Positions 1 through 8,874 of a DNA stretch of 64,000 nt are shown here, one piece after another. The number at the start of each line of letters is the position of its first letter. The first letter of the stretch is position 1. The translations under genes and the position numbers were made by a program. The notes under the pieces were generated by a model that was not told the DNA's origin, made no database searches, and saw nothing but the letters and a program-made list of their open reading frames with translations. This DNA is from Tunturiibacter empetritectus (GTDB taxonomy: Bacteria > Acidobacteriota > Terriglobia > Terriglobales > Acidobacteriaceae). The stretch spans positions 496,001 to 560,000 of the forward strand of contig NZ_JACHDZ010000004.1 of the NCBI RefSeq assembly GCF_014201375.1, in the 5' to 3' direction.

Positions 1-29
1 CTTTGCGACTTCAGTGCGGCGAATGCGAG

Positions 30-572
30 TTATTTCTCGCTGCTTGGTGGCACCAGTCCCTTCAATCGCAGATAGAGCGCCAGCGTCGCGTACTGTTCAT
101 TGTCATGCGACACCGTTCCCCACATGATTCCGATGCGCGATCGCTTCGCGTTGAACACATCAAACATATCTCCCAAGTTCGCATCCGTTACCGCGGCGAA
201 CGCCTTATCGCACTCTGCGAACGAGGCCTTCAGTCCTTCGACGATGGCTGCTTTGTCCGCCGTATCCGCGGGAACCTTCGCAAGTTCGGCAGCTGCTGTA
301 CGGTTTACCGCGCCGCACGTCCGCAACTGTGCCTCTGTTACGTGGTTGACCACGCGCGCATAGGTTCGTACGTCCGGCGTCGGCTTGAACTGGTAGTCGC
401 TCTCCGGCATCCTATCGGCGGACTTCAGGATGTTACCTTTCTGCGCCGCATAGCCGCGTTGCACCTCAGCCGCAGGCCCACTTGGCCCAGTTGGAGCAGC
501 TGGTGCTTGTCCCATCAACACACCTGTTGTCATCACCATCGCCATCGCGAACATCACACGCATCGATTGCAT
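30..572 (-). CDS. Secreted DinB-like protein
   Basis: The protein is about 180 residues from the chosen start, an ATG that gives an immediate hydrophobic signal peptide (about residues 1-20, ending near GQAPAAP). The mature part is helical and has the spacing of the DinB/YfiT four-helix fold: a conserved early segment around SDYQFKPTPDVRTYARVVNH, then a late SHDNEQYATLALYLRLKGLVPP with the typical final His. DinB-fold proteins are metal-dependent, often thiol-transferase-like; the substrate is unknown. A longer frame starts at 617, but the upstream 15 codons precede the signal peptide and are probably untranslated. It lies 60 bp downstream of the VWA gene on the same strand. Function beyond the fold is inference. 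Confidence 0.72.
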   Translation of the reverse strand: MQSMRVMFAMAMVMTTGVLMGQAPAAPTGPSGPAAEVQRGYAAQKGNILKSADRMPESDYQFKPTPDVRTYARVVNHVTEAQLRTCGAVNRTAAAELAKVPADTADKAAIVEGLKASFAECDKAFAAVTDANLGDMFDVFNAKRSRIGIMWGTVSHDNEQYATLALYLRLKGLVPPSSEK

Positions 573-631
573 CCGTTCACCTCGTGTCTCAAGCCTACCG
601 CTACCCGCGATCTGCACCTAGATTTTTTGTG

Positions 632-1648
632 TCAATGCTCTGTCATTTCTGAATTCGACGGCTCCGCGGCCCAATAGTTACTCCGCGCCGACACCACAAG
701 CTCCGGATGGCGAGCCAGCCGCACCTTGATCGTATGCAGCCCCGGCTCCAAAGAAGTCGGTGTAAAGCTGAGTACGTAGCTGTTGTGAAGGTGATTCGTC
801 AAAATGCCGAGATCCTGCGTCAACTCCTGCGCACTGTCGAAGCTGCTCCACTCGCCACCGGACAGCGTTGCCATCTCGGCAGACGTATTCTTCCGCATCG
901 CACCAAAGATCAGCCGTAGTGGCTCACTCAAATTGAAGTAGGCCTGGTAATCGCCTTCTCCAACATGCAAGGGCGGATTCAGATGCGCTGGATCCTTGAA
1001 AGCCTGCCGCGCCGCTGTCTTCTCTGCCGAAAAAGTCACGCTGTAGATCGCGGTATTGCTCTCTCCCAGCTCACGCACGATATCTTTCATTGCTGCTTTG
1101 CTTCCATCGTCATGCTCCTGGCTGATCAGCAGAATCGCCCGGCGATTTCCGATAGGCCGTTTCGAGAGTAGGTCCAACCCAAACGAAATTCCATCGAAGA
1201 TCGCCGCCCCTTTATCTCCCACATCAGGATGATCGATCGCTTCTCCCCACTCCGCAACATTCGACGTAAACGGAAAGGCCGCCTCCGGCTTGCTGTCGAA
1301 GTTCACAATCGACACCTCGTTTGGCGCCCCGCCTATTAGTGACTCCAGCATCGTGTCGAGATTCGCATAACTCGGAAACTGCCCCCGCGCATCCCCACCG
1401 GTCTGCATCAGCACCACCAGCGACAGCGGCCTCTGCGTCTCCCCCTCCAGCGTCACCTTCTGCGGAACCCCATTGTCGGTCAGCACAAAATCTTCTGCCC
1501 GAAGCGAGAACACTAGCTCCTTACCCGGAGTCTGCACCAGCGTCGGCACAACCACCAGCGTCGTGGTGGTATGCAGCGTCGTCTGCGCCAATGCCGCGCT
1601 AGTCCAAACACCAACGAAAACAACGAATTCTCGCAGTCTCAACTTCAT
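632..1648 (-). CDS. Secreted VWFA-related domain protein (Acidobacteria type)
   Basis: This 338-residue protein opens with a signal peptide (MKLRLREFVVFVGVWTSAALA). It follows the Acidobacteria VWFA-related family plan: an N-terminal beta segment ending in DNGVPQKV, a von Willebrand A-like core with LSLVVLMQ, the helix-rich middle with AILLISQEHDDGS, and a C-terminal YVLSFTP...GLHTIKVRLARHPELVVSARSNYW strand pair. The first metal-binding motif expected of VWA domains (DxSxS) reads QTGGD here, so metal binding is doubtful. It resembles the protein at 50826-51836 most closely of the three VWA paralogues in this window. It is probably exported and involved in surface or protein binding; the ligand is unknown. 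Confidence 0.85.
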   Translation of the reverse strand: MKLRLREFVVFVGVWTSAALAQTTLHTTTTLVVVPTLVQTPGKELVFSLRAEDFVLTDNGVPQKVTLEGETQRPLSLVVLMQTGGDARGQFPSYANLDTMLESLIGGAPNEVSIVNFDSKPEAAFPFTSNVAEWGEAIDHPDVGDKGAAIFDGISFGLDLLSKRPIGNRRAILLISQEHDDGSKAAMKDIVRELGESNTAIYSVTFSAEKTAARQAFKDPAHLNPPLHVGEGDYQAYFNLSEPLRLIFGAMRKNTSAEMATLSGGEWSSFDSAQELTQDLGILTNHLHNSYVLSFTPTSLEPGLHTIKVRLARHPELVVSARSNYWAAEPSNSEMTEH

Positions 1649-1773
1649 GGTGTCTCATTTAGACGAGCCAGCGGCCTATCGGCACGGGAGAACCAGCAAA
1701 AAAGGTATCCTATAAAAGACACCCGCCACACCAAACAGTCTCGTACTCAAGCCAGCAACAAGGAAACAGCATA

Positions 1774-2871
1774 ATGCCATTGAACTGCGGAATCGTTGGT
1801 CTGCCCAACGTCGGAAAATCAACGATCTTCAACGCCCTTACCTCGGCCAAGGCGCAAGCCGCCAACTATCCCTTTTGCACGATCGACCCTAACACCGGCG
1901 TTGTTACGGTGCCCGATGAGCGTCTGGCGAAGATCTCCGAACTCATTAAGCCCAAATCTCTCGTTCCCACCACGATGGAGTTTATTGATATCGCCGGGCT
2001 CGTTGAAGGAGCCTCCAAAGGGGAAGGTCTCGGCAATCAGTTTCTGGGCCACATCCGGGCCACCGATGCTGTAGCACACGTTGTCCGCTGCTTCGACGAT
2101 CCCGAGGTCATCCATGTGGCTGGCGGCGTGAATCCGCTCCATGACATCGACATCATCAATACCGAGCTCCTGCTCGCCGACCTCGATACTGTCGAAAAGC
2201 GCAACACAAAAGTCGAGCGCGCAGCGAAGGCATCGAGCGATGGCAAGATCAAGGCTGAGCATGCCATGCTGCAGAAACTTCTGGCGGCCCTCAATGCTGG
2301 TAAGCCTGCCCGTACCGCCGATCTTACCGAAGAAGAAAAGATTCTATCCCGTGAACTCTTCCTCATCACCGCGAAGCCTCAGCTCTACGTCGCAAACGTC
2401 GATGAGTCAGGTCTGATCGAAGGCAACTCTTACACTGCTGCAGTTGAAAAGCGCGCTGAAGAAGAGGGCAGCCAAGTTGTGCGTATCTGCGGCGCGCTCG
2501 AATCAGAGATTGCGCAGTTAGAACCTGCCGAGCGCGACGAATTTCTGAAGGACATGGGCCTCTCTGAACCTGGCCTTAATCGTCTCATTCACTCCGCCTA
2601 CCGGCTCCTCGACCTCATCACCTACTTCACGGCCGGCGTCCAGGAGGTTAGAGCGTGGACCATCCGCCGCGGCACGAAGGCCCCTGGCGCAGCGGGCGTC
2701 ATTCATTCCGACTTCGAAAAGGGATTTATCAAGGCCGACTGCTACGCCTCCGACGACCTCTTCAAATACGGCAGCGAGCAGGCCGTCAAGGAAAAGGGTC
2801 TACTCCGTTCCGAAGGCAAGGAATATGTTGTCAAAGACGGCGACATCCTCTTTTTCAAGTTCAACGTTTAG
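1774..2871 (+). CDS. ychF: Redox-regulated ATPase YchF (Obg-like)
   Basis: This is a universally conserved P-loop protein of the Obg/YchF family (365 residues, the normal length), which hydrolyses ATP in preference to GTP and binds ribosomes. The G1 loop GLPNVGKS is at residues 9-16, DIAG (G3) near 70, and the C-terminal TGS domain ends with [18 protein letters not shown]. The altered G4 motif NVDE, in LYVANVDE, is the hallmark of ATP specificity in this family. The start is preceded by AAGGAAA about 8 nt upstream. A TATAAA-like -10 element lies at about 1710. It is divergent from the VWA gene and followed by tyrS after 40 bp, so the two may be co-transcribed. Confidence 0.97.
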   Translation: MPLNCGIVGLPNVGKSTIFNALTSAKAQAANYPFCTIDPNTGVVTVPDERLAKISELIKPKSLVPTTMEFIDIAGLVEGASKGEGLGNQFLGHIRATDAVAHVVRCFDDPEVIHVAGGVNPLHDIDIINTELLLADLDTVEKRNTKVERAAKASSDGKIKAEHAMLQKLLAALNAGKPARTADLTEEEKILSRELFLITAKPQLYVANVDESGLIEGNSYTAAVEKRAEEEGSQVVRICGALESEIAQLEPAERDEFLKDMGLSEPGLNRLIHSAYRLLDLITYFTAGVQEVRAWTIRRGTKAPGAAGVIHSDFEKGFIKADCYASDDLFKYGSEQAVKEKGLLRSEGKEYVVKDGDILFFKFNV

Positions 2872-2911
2872 CGATGTTCCTTAATCGACGCGATCTTTAT
2901 ACTTGAGAGAT

Positions 2912-4219
2912 ATGCCTACGTTCGCTCCGCTTGAAGACCAGCTTGATTTGATCACCAAAGGTGCTGCGGAGATTGTTCCGCTGGAAGCACTGAAAGAGCG
3001 CATTTCCAAGTCGATTGCTACTGGAGTACCGATGCGGATCAAGGCGGGGTTTGACCCGACTGCTCCAGACCTGCACCTGGGACACACCGTCCTGCTGAGA
3101 AAGTTGAAGCACTTTCAGTCTCTGGGGCACACGGTGATCTTCCTGATTGGCGATTCGACCGCATTGATCGGCGATCCAACCGGTCGCAACGCAACGCGCA
3201 AGCCGCTGACTCCGGAGCAGATCGCGGCCAATGCGGAGACCTATAAAGAGCAGGTATTCAAGATTCTCGACCCCGAGAAGACCGAGGTTCGGTACAACTC
3301 CGAGTGGCTGGACAAGCTCAGCTACTACGACATGGTGAAGTTGATGGCGCAGTTCACGGTGTCGCAGATGCTGGAGCGGGAGGATTTTCATAAGCGCTTT
3401 AACGAGGAACAGCCCATTGCGTTGCATGAGCTTATTTATCCGATTGCTCAGGGCTACGATTCTGTGGCACTGGAGTGCGATGTGGAGTTGGGGGGGACAG
3501 ATCAGAAGTTCAACCTGATGCGAGGGCGTGATCTGCAGAAACACTTCGGGCAACCACAGCAGATAGTACTGATGACCTCGATTATCGAGGGGTTGGATGG
3601 CGTCCAGAAGATGTCGAAGTCGCTGGGGAATGCGATTGGTGTGCATGAGCCCGCAGGGCAGATGTATGGGAAGCTGATGTCGATCTCCGATGAACTGATG
3701 TGGAAGTATTGGACGATGCTGACGGATCTGCGGGGCTCTGAGATTGCGCGGATGCAGACCGATGTTGTCGCGGGTGTGCTGCATCCGATGCAGGCGAAGA
3801 AAAACCTGGCATGGACGATTACACGAGACTTTCATTCGAAGGAAGAGGCGGATACGGCGGCTGAGAGCTGGACGAAGATGTTTCAACAGCGAGGGGTGAG
3901 CGAAGATGTGTCCGTGGTGAAGATCGATCTGAGAGATGAAGGTCTAATGGCGATGAAATCGGGGGATGGTGGCATGCTCATTGCGACGTCCGATCCCGAG
4001 TTGGGAACAGAGATTCGGCTTGCGAAGTTACTCATACAGGCAGGACTGGCGGCATCGGCGGGAGAAGCGACGCGTAAATTGGCTGAGAATGCTGTGAGCG
4101 TGAATGGAGAAAAACTGCAGGCTGGAAAAATTATGAAAACAGTCAGTAGGGAATTTTTGGGTGAGTCGCCTACGCTGCGACTAGGGAAGAAGAGTGTGCG
4201 GGTGGAGTGGGTGAGCTAA
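2912..4219 (+). CDS. tyrS: Tyrosyl-tRNA synthetase
   Basis: This class I aminoacyl-tRNA synthetase charges tRNA-Tyr. The HIGH-type signature reads HLGH within [17 protein letters not shown], and the KMSKS loop is intact as KMSKSLGN. The C-terminal 70 residues form an S4-type RNA-binding domain ([21 protein letters not shown]). The wording of the active site places it nearer the TyrZ-type branch of bacterial TyrRS. The ATG at 2912 is chosen over a TTG three codons upstream because it begins the family-typical N-terminus [14 protein letters not shown]. At 435 residues it is of normal size. It is probably co-transcribed with ychF. Confidence 0.97.
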   Translation: MPTFAPLEDQLDLITKGAAEIVPLEALKERISKSIATGVPMRIKAGFDPTAPDLHLGHTVLLRKLKHFQSLGHTVIFLIGDSTALIGDPTGRNATRKPLTPEQIAANAETYKEQVFKILDPEKTEVRYNSEWLDKLSYYDMVKLMAQFTVSQMLEREDFHKRFNEEQPIALHELIYPIAQGYDSVALECDVELGGTDQKFNLMRGRDLQKHFGQPQQIVLMTSIIEGLDGVQKMSKSLGNAIGVHEPAGQMYGKLMSISDELMWKYWTMLTDLRGSEIARMQTDVVAGVLHPMQAKKNLAWTITRDFHSKEEADTAAESWTKMFQQRGVSEDVSVVKIDLRDEGLMAMKSGDGGMLIATSDPELGTEIRLAKLLIQAGLAASAGEATRKLAENAVSVNGEKLQAGKIMKTVSREFLGESPTLRLGKKSVRVEWVS

Positions 4220-4326
4220 GTGTGTAAGAGGCAGGATCCGTGCAGCCGCTATAGACGGTGTTCCCTGCTAGAGTCAGGAAGCGCAAACATTATTGAAGAA
4301 TCTGCATCTTAGAGGATGTGGGGTTT

Positions 4327-5145
4327 ATGAAGAGTTCGAAGTTCTTTTTGCGGTCGATTGTGACGGCGGGGTTTTTGTTGACGGAGCTGCTACCTTCGGG
4401 TGCGCAGGGCCTTCCGGAGCCAAAGGAGATCGTCAGAAAAGCGATGCAGGCCGAACTGTCGGCGGATTTGAACGACCATTCGCGGTGGAAATATCGGGAT
4501 GCACAGAAGGATGGCACAGATACGGTTTCGATTGTGGTGGAGACTGACCACGGATCGGTGAAGCGGTTGATCAGCAAGAATGGGCGGCCGCTAAACATTT
4601 CAGAGGCGGCGATTGAGGATGCTCGAGTTCAGACTTTTATTCACGATCCGAGTCTGATTGCGAAGCAGAAAAAGGATGGAGTGCAGGACGGCAAGAATGC
4701 TGAGGAGTTATTGAGGATGCTTCCTGATGCATTTAGCTGGAGGGTGCAGAGTGAAGATGCGAAGATTATGACGCTGCACTTCGAGCCGAATCCGAAGTTT
4801 AGCCCGCCGGACATGCAGGGACGGGTACTGGGGCAGATGGCAGGCGAACTAGTGGTCGATAAAGGGCAGAACCGGATCGTAACGATCAGTGGAAAGTTGA
4901 CCGAAGATGTAACTATCGGCTGGGGACTTCTGGGGCGACTGCGTCAGGGTGGGACTTTCCGCGTAGAACGGAGAGAAGTTTCACCTGGTCTTTGGCAGAT
5001 CACCGAGACCCACGTGCACATCGAAGGGAAGGCTCTGTTCTTCAAGAACATTGGACAACAGCAGGATGAGATCCAGACTGACTTCACGCAGGTGCCGCAC
5101 GGAGTGACGCTGGAGCAAGCGGCCGAGATGTCGAAGTCGCTCTAG
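4327..5145 (+). CDS. Conserved secreted protein of unknown function
   Basis: I do not recognise a named family. The 272-residue protein has a signal peptide (MKSSKFFLRSIVTAGFLLTELLPSGAQG), then a helical stretch starting LPEPKEIVRKAMQAELSADLNDHSRWKYRD and a long beta-rich region with alternating strands (TLHFEPNPKF, ELVVDKGQNRIVTISGKL, GTFRVERREVSPGLWQITETHVHIEG). This layout resembles lipoprotein-sorting-like beta folds, but that is only an impression. The ATG at 4327 is preferred to a GTG at 4318 because AGAGG lies 11 nt upstream and the signal peptide then starts correctly. It lies between tyrS and rnr on the same strand; rnr starts 39 bp downstream. Confidence 0.7.
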   Translation: MKSSKFFLRSIVTAGFLLTELLPSGAQGLPEPKEIVRKAMQAELSADLNDHSRWKYRDAQKDGTDTVSIVVETDHGSVKRLISKNGRPLNISEAAIEDARVQTFIHDPSLIAKQKKDGVQDGKNAEELLRMLPDAFSWRVQSEDAKIMTLHFEPNPKFSPPDMQGRVLGQMAGELVVDKGQNRIVTISGKLTEDVTIGWGLLGRLRQGGTFRVERREVSPGLWQITETHVHIEGKALFFKNIGQQQDEIQTDFTQVPHGVTLEQAAEMSKSL

Positions 5146-5184
5146 TGAAGGAAGGAATAGTGGCTGGTTGTATGCTCGGAGACG

Positions 5185-7878
5185 ATGGCACATACCCCCT
5201 ATCCACAAACTGACCGCGAGTTAATGAGGTTGATTGAGCGCTCGCCCGGCCATCGTGCGGGGTACAAGCAGCTGATCCGTGAACTCGGATTGGGCGGTGG
5301 GCGTGAGCGCCGGTTGTTGTTAGAGCAACTCGCGCGGATCACGGCGCGGGGAGAGTTGGTGAAGGTTGATAGTGAGCAGTGGAGTCTACCAGCGGCTACG
5401 CCGGAGAAGACGAAGCGTGTGAAGCGTGGTGATGTCGAGACGCCGGTGGAGCATCGGGCCACGCGGGATAGATTGTTGGCGGGGCGTCTGGATCTGCATC
5501 GGGATGGATATGGATTTGTGCGGCCGAACGGCAGCGTGGATCGAAGCGACGACCTCTTCATTCCACCGAATGAGCTGAACGGTGCAATGCAAGGGGATGA
5601 AGTTCTGGTGGATGAAGCGCCTCCGGGACGGGATGGCCGGAGGTCCGGCCGAATTGCCCGGGTGCTGAATCGAAGGAATCCCACGGTGGTGGGAATCTTT
5701 CATTATGCGAAGACGCATCGCGGGGGAGGCCTTTGGGAGAGCGCTCCCATGATCAATGGAAACTACATTACCCCTTTGGATGAACGGATGACGCAGGCGA
5801 TTTTGATTCCTGAGGGTGCAGAGATTGTCTCGGCGCCGAAGAAGACGCCGCATCGTGTTCTGGGCGAGGAAGCCGAGGCGCAACAGTCTCATTGGTCGGA
5901 AGAGTTGGATCCGCACAAGCCACTCGAAGGGCTTGCTCTCGATGTGGAGATCACCGATTTTCCGACTGTCGGAAGGCCTGCGCGTGGACGGATCATTGAG
6001 GTCTTAGGGCCACCGGATGCTTTTGGAGTCGATGTAGAAATCATCATTCGAAAACATCATCTACCGCATGTCTTCCCTGCCAATGTGCTCGCCGAGGCTA
6101 CGGCGTCTGCAGAACAGACCGTCGCAAGGCTGGAGACGGATGAGATCAGGCGGCGCAGGGATTTTCGTGGACTGAACATCGTAACGATTGATGGGGAGAC
6201 TGCGCGGGACTTCGACGACGCTGTGCTGGTAACGCCGCTGGCGAATGGTAACTGGGAGCTACAGGTTCATATTGCAGATGTCAGTCATTACGTTAGACCG
6301 GGAACGGCGCTTGATCTCGAGGCTCGCCTGCGGGGGACGTCTGTCTATTTTCCAGATCGTGCAATTCCCATGCTCCCGTCTGAGCTTTCAAGCGGGATGT
6401 GCAGTCTTCGACCCGATGAGGATCGCCTGGTCCTGAGTTGCGTAATAGAGATCGATGGGCGTGGCGAGGTGTTGGGATACGAGATCGGTGAGGGAATTAT
6501 TCGCAGCGTCAAACGAATGACTTATACACAGATTCAGGGTGTGATCGATGGCAATGTCGAGACGCGGGCGGAGTTCGCCGAACTGATCCCGGAGTTCGAA
6601 CGGATGTACGAGTTGGCGCTCAAGCTGAATGAGAAACGGCATCGCCGCGGATCGATCGACTTCGATCTTCCCGAACCCGTGATTCAATTCGATCCAGACG
6701 GAAACATGGAGGCGATCGTACGGTCACAGCGCGGCTGGTCGCATCGATTGATTGAAGAGTTTATGCTGTCGGCGAACGAATGCGTCGCGAACTGGATCGA
6801 GTCGCAAGGTGTGGCAAGCGTGTATCGCATTCACGAGGTTCCGGACCCGAAGCGAATTGTCGATTTTGAAGAGACGGCGAGCCAATTCGGCTATTCTCTG
6901 GGCTTCAGCAGCCTGCCTGTAAAACGGATTCAAACGAAGGGTGACCGCCGTGATGCGCGTGGGACCAGCAGGCAGGCGAAGACGCACGAGGTGGCGGAGT
7001 CGATTCCGGTAACGCCGCAGATGTATCAGAAGTTGACGGCTAAGATAGCAGGAAAAGCGGAGGAGCGAATCCTCTCCTACCTCATGCTGCGGTCGTTGAA
7101 GCAGGCGCGCTACAGCGAAAAAAATGTGGGGCACTTTGCGCTGGCGAGTCCCAGCTACACTCATTTCACTTCGCCGATCCGGCGCTATCCGGACTTGATT
7201 GTGCATCGGTTGCTCCGGGAGCTCATTCGAAGTGGTGCAGATACCGAGGGGGCTGCGATTCTATCCGACTCTCCTCAACCATGGGGAGAGAAACGAGCCG
7301 GCAAAGGACACGCAGAGAAGTCTGAAAGGCCGGTTTTAGAAGGGCCGATACCGGAGGCTGAGCTCGGTGCGATTGCTGCGGAGTCGAGCCAGTCCGAGCG
7401 GCGGGCCGATGATGCAGAGCGTGAGCTGATCGAGTGGAAGAAGATTAAGTTTATGCAGGACCGCGTGGGTGAGGACTTCAACGCCATCATACTTTCCTGC
7501 ACGAAGTACGGCTTTTTTGTGGAACTGGATAGTCTTTTCATCGAAGGGCTAGTGCCTCTTACCTCGCTGCAAGACGATCGCTACATGTTTCGAGATACTG
7601 ACAGACAGATCGTCGGAACCCGCAATGGTCGCGTGTTCAAGATGGGGCAGCGGGTGCACGTGCTGCTGGATCGCATCGATCGTCAGCAGCGGCGGCTGCA
7701 GTTCGCGCTGCTGCCGGGAGAAGGGGAGTTCGCTCCGCGACCTCCTCGTAAATCGAAGACCGCTGCCAGTGTGAGTGGAGAGCGGCCCCACTCCAGCCCT
7801 AACCGTTCGGGTAAGAAGGGCAAGACAAAGTCGAAGGCTCGGGAGCGAAATAAAAAATCAAAGGGTAAACGACATTAA
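5185..7878 (+). CDS. rnr: Ribonuclease R
   Basis: This is a 3'-5' exoribonuclease of the RNB family, 897 residues. Order of domains: a winged-helix N-terminus (about 8-70), a cold-shock RNA-binding domain (GRLDLHRDGYGFVRPN, about 95-150) and a second one, the RNB catalytic domain (about 320-690), an S1 domain (GEDFNAIILSCTKYGFFVEL onward, about 765-850), and a Lys/Arg/Ser-rich tail. The catalytic acidic cluster is visible as IDGETARDFDDAV, and the RNB signature YTHFTSPIRRYPDLIVHRLL is present. A 50-residue charged insertion separates the RNB signature from the S1 domain (about 690-740). The basic tail is typical of RNase R and helps degrade structured RNA. Confidence 0.96.
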   Translation: MAHTPYPQTDRELMRLIERSPGHRAGYKQLIRELGLGGGRERRLLLEQLARITARGELVKVDSEQWSLPAATPEKTKRVKRGDVETPVEHRATRDRLLAGRLDLHRDGYGFVRPNGSVDRSDDLFIPPNELNGAMQGDEVLVDEAPPGRDGRRSGRIARVLNRRNPTVVGIFHYAKTHRGGGLWESAPMINGNYITPLDERMTQAILIPEGAEIVSAPKKTPHRVLGEEAEAQQSHWSEELDPHKPLEGLALDVEITDFPTVGRPARGRIIEVLGPPDAFGVDVEIIIRKHHLPHVFPANVLAEATASAEQTVARLETDEIRRRRDFRGLNIVTIDGETARDFDDAVLVTPLANGNWELQVHIADVSHYVRPGTALDLEARLRGTSVYFPDRAIPMLPSELSSGMCSLRPDEDRLVLSCVIEIDGRGEVLGYEIGEGIIRSVKRMTYTQIQGVIDGNVETRAEFAELIPEFERMYELALKLNEKRHRRGSIDFDLPEPVIQFDPDGNMEAIVRSQRGWSHRLIEEFMLSANECVANWIESQGVASVYRIHEVPDPKRIVDFEETASQFGYSLGFSSLPVKRIQTKGDRRDARGTSRQAKTHEVAESIPVTPQMYQKLTAKIAGKAEERILSYLMLRSLKQARYSEKNVGHFALASPSYTHFTSPIRRYPDLIVHRLLRELIRSGADTEGAAILSDSPQPWGEKRAGKGHAEKSERPVLEGPIPEAELGAIAAESSQSERRADDAERELIEWKKIKFMQDRVGEDFNAIILSCTKYGFFVELDSLFIEGLVPLTSLQDDRYMFRDTDRQIVGTRNGRVFKMGQRVHVLLDRIDRQQRRLQFALLPGEGEFAPRPPRKSKTAASVSGERPHSSPNRSGKKGKTKSKARERNKKSKGKRH

Positions 7879-8107
7879 TTTTGGTTTTTTCGCAAAGCAT
7901 ATAAATTGGGCGATGCTCGAATGCTGCACCGATGAGGAGCAGGAGTGCGATGCAGTACCAGAATGGCATCGCCTTCCCGAGTCCTGCTGCCATCATTGCT
8001 GATGCGGCCGCAGTCACTATGTCGTGAGCGATAGTCATGGTGTTGTTGGATGCTGCCCAATAATTCGTGCGGCATCGTAAAATAAAAGTTCCAAAGGAGT
8101 TTAGAGA

Positions 8108-8380
8108 ATGGCACACATGGTGTTCGACACGAGATTCAAGACTGAGATGGAAGGATTGGATGAGCCGCCGTTCGATTCGGACTTTGGCCAAAAGATCTTC
8201 AAGAACGTCTCGAAAAAGTCCTGGGGTGAATGGGTAGAGAGACAGAAGATGCTTTTGAATGAGTACCGCCTGCAGCCGTGGACACGCGAGGCGCAGGAAT
8301 TTCTGGTCGAACAGATGAACGAGTTCTTTTTTGGCGAGGGTGGTTCCTTGCCGAAGGAGTTTGTGGCACCGACGACCTAA
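8108..8380 (+). CDS. YggX-like Fe(II)-trafficking protein
   Basis: The 90-residue protein matches YggX along its length: a short N-terminus, the ISKxxWxEW-like segment VSKKSWGEWVERQKMLLNEYRL, and the C-terminal QEFLVEQMNEFFFGEG. YggX proteins protect iron-sulfur clusters and limit oxidative damage; their precise biochemistry is debated. The start is well supported by AAGGAG about 10 nt upstream. The conserved N-terminal cysteine of the enterobacterial protein (residue 7, FCT) is aspartate here (FDT), so any function needing that thiol would be lost or altered. The gene stands alone between rnr and tRNA-Pro. Confidence 0.85.
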   Translation: MAHMVFDTRFKTEMEGLDEPPFDSDFGQKIFKNVSKKSWGEWVERQKMLLNEYRLQPWTREAQEFLVEQMNEFFFGEGGSLPKEFVAPTT

Positions 8381-8484
8381 CCGGACCGCGACATGGCCTG
8401 ACCGCAAAACCGGGCCGGTCGTGTACACTTAGAACTGCAAGATACCCCGCCGTCACCCGCCCGGGCTGACGTGCAAACCATAGT

Positions 8485-8561
8485 CGGGACGTGGCTCAGC
8501 CTGGTAGAGCGCACCCTTGGGGTGGGTGAGGTCGCTAGTTCGAATCTAGTCGTCCCGACCA
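8485..8561 (+). tRNA. tRNA-Pro (anticodon GGG)
   Basis: A full cloverleaf is visible. The acceptor stem CGGGACG pairs with CGTCCCG, the D arm contains GGCTCAGCCTGGTAGAGC, the anticodon loop TTGGGGT carries GGG, and the T arm is CTAGTTCGAATCTAG. The CCA end is encoded. GGG reads the CCC and CCU proline codons. It stands alone with no other tRNA beside it. Confidence 0.97.
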
Positions 8562-8874
8562 ATATTTTAGCCTATGTTTTGAGCAGCTTCGAGTAGAACC
8601 CATTCTTCTATTTCGAACTCGCACATGTGCGAGTCTTGCTGATGCGTCTGCCTTGCAGAAAAGCTCGGTGAGTGCCCGTCGATTTATCGACAGCTGAGAG
8701 TCTAGTAGTACTCCGCAAGCCATCAAGGAATGATGGTCCTAATAAATGACTATGCGGCGCAGCGGTTTCTCGATATTATCGGGACGCTTCCGATAAAACT
8801 GAGCAGCACGGGGCTTAAGTTCTTTGTCTCCGCTGGTCGTTCTACGGAACGATCCTTGTTTTTCTGGAGAACTT
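8562..8874. other. Non-coding gap with perfect palindrome and hairpin
   Basis: No credible gene is seen in these 313 bases. Two structured sites stand out: an 18-bp perfect palindrome at 8617-8634 (ACTCGCACATGTGCGAGT), and a 7-bp stem-loop at 8776-8796 (TTATCGG paired with CCGATAA). Either could be a regulator site for the lipoprotein gene that follows, or the end of the tRNA transcript; nothing in the sequence decides this. Confidence 0.5.
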
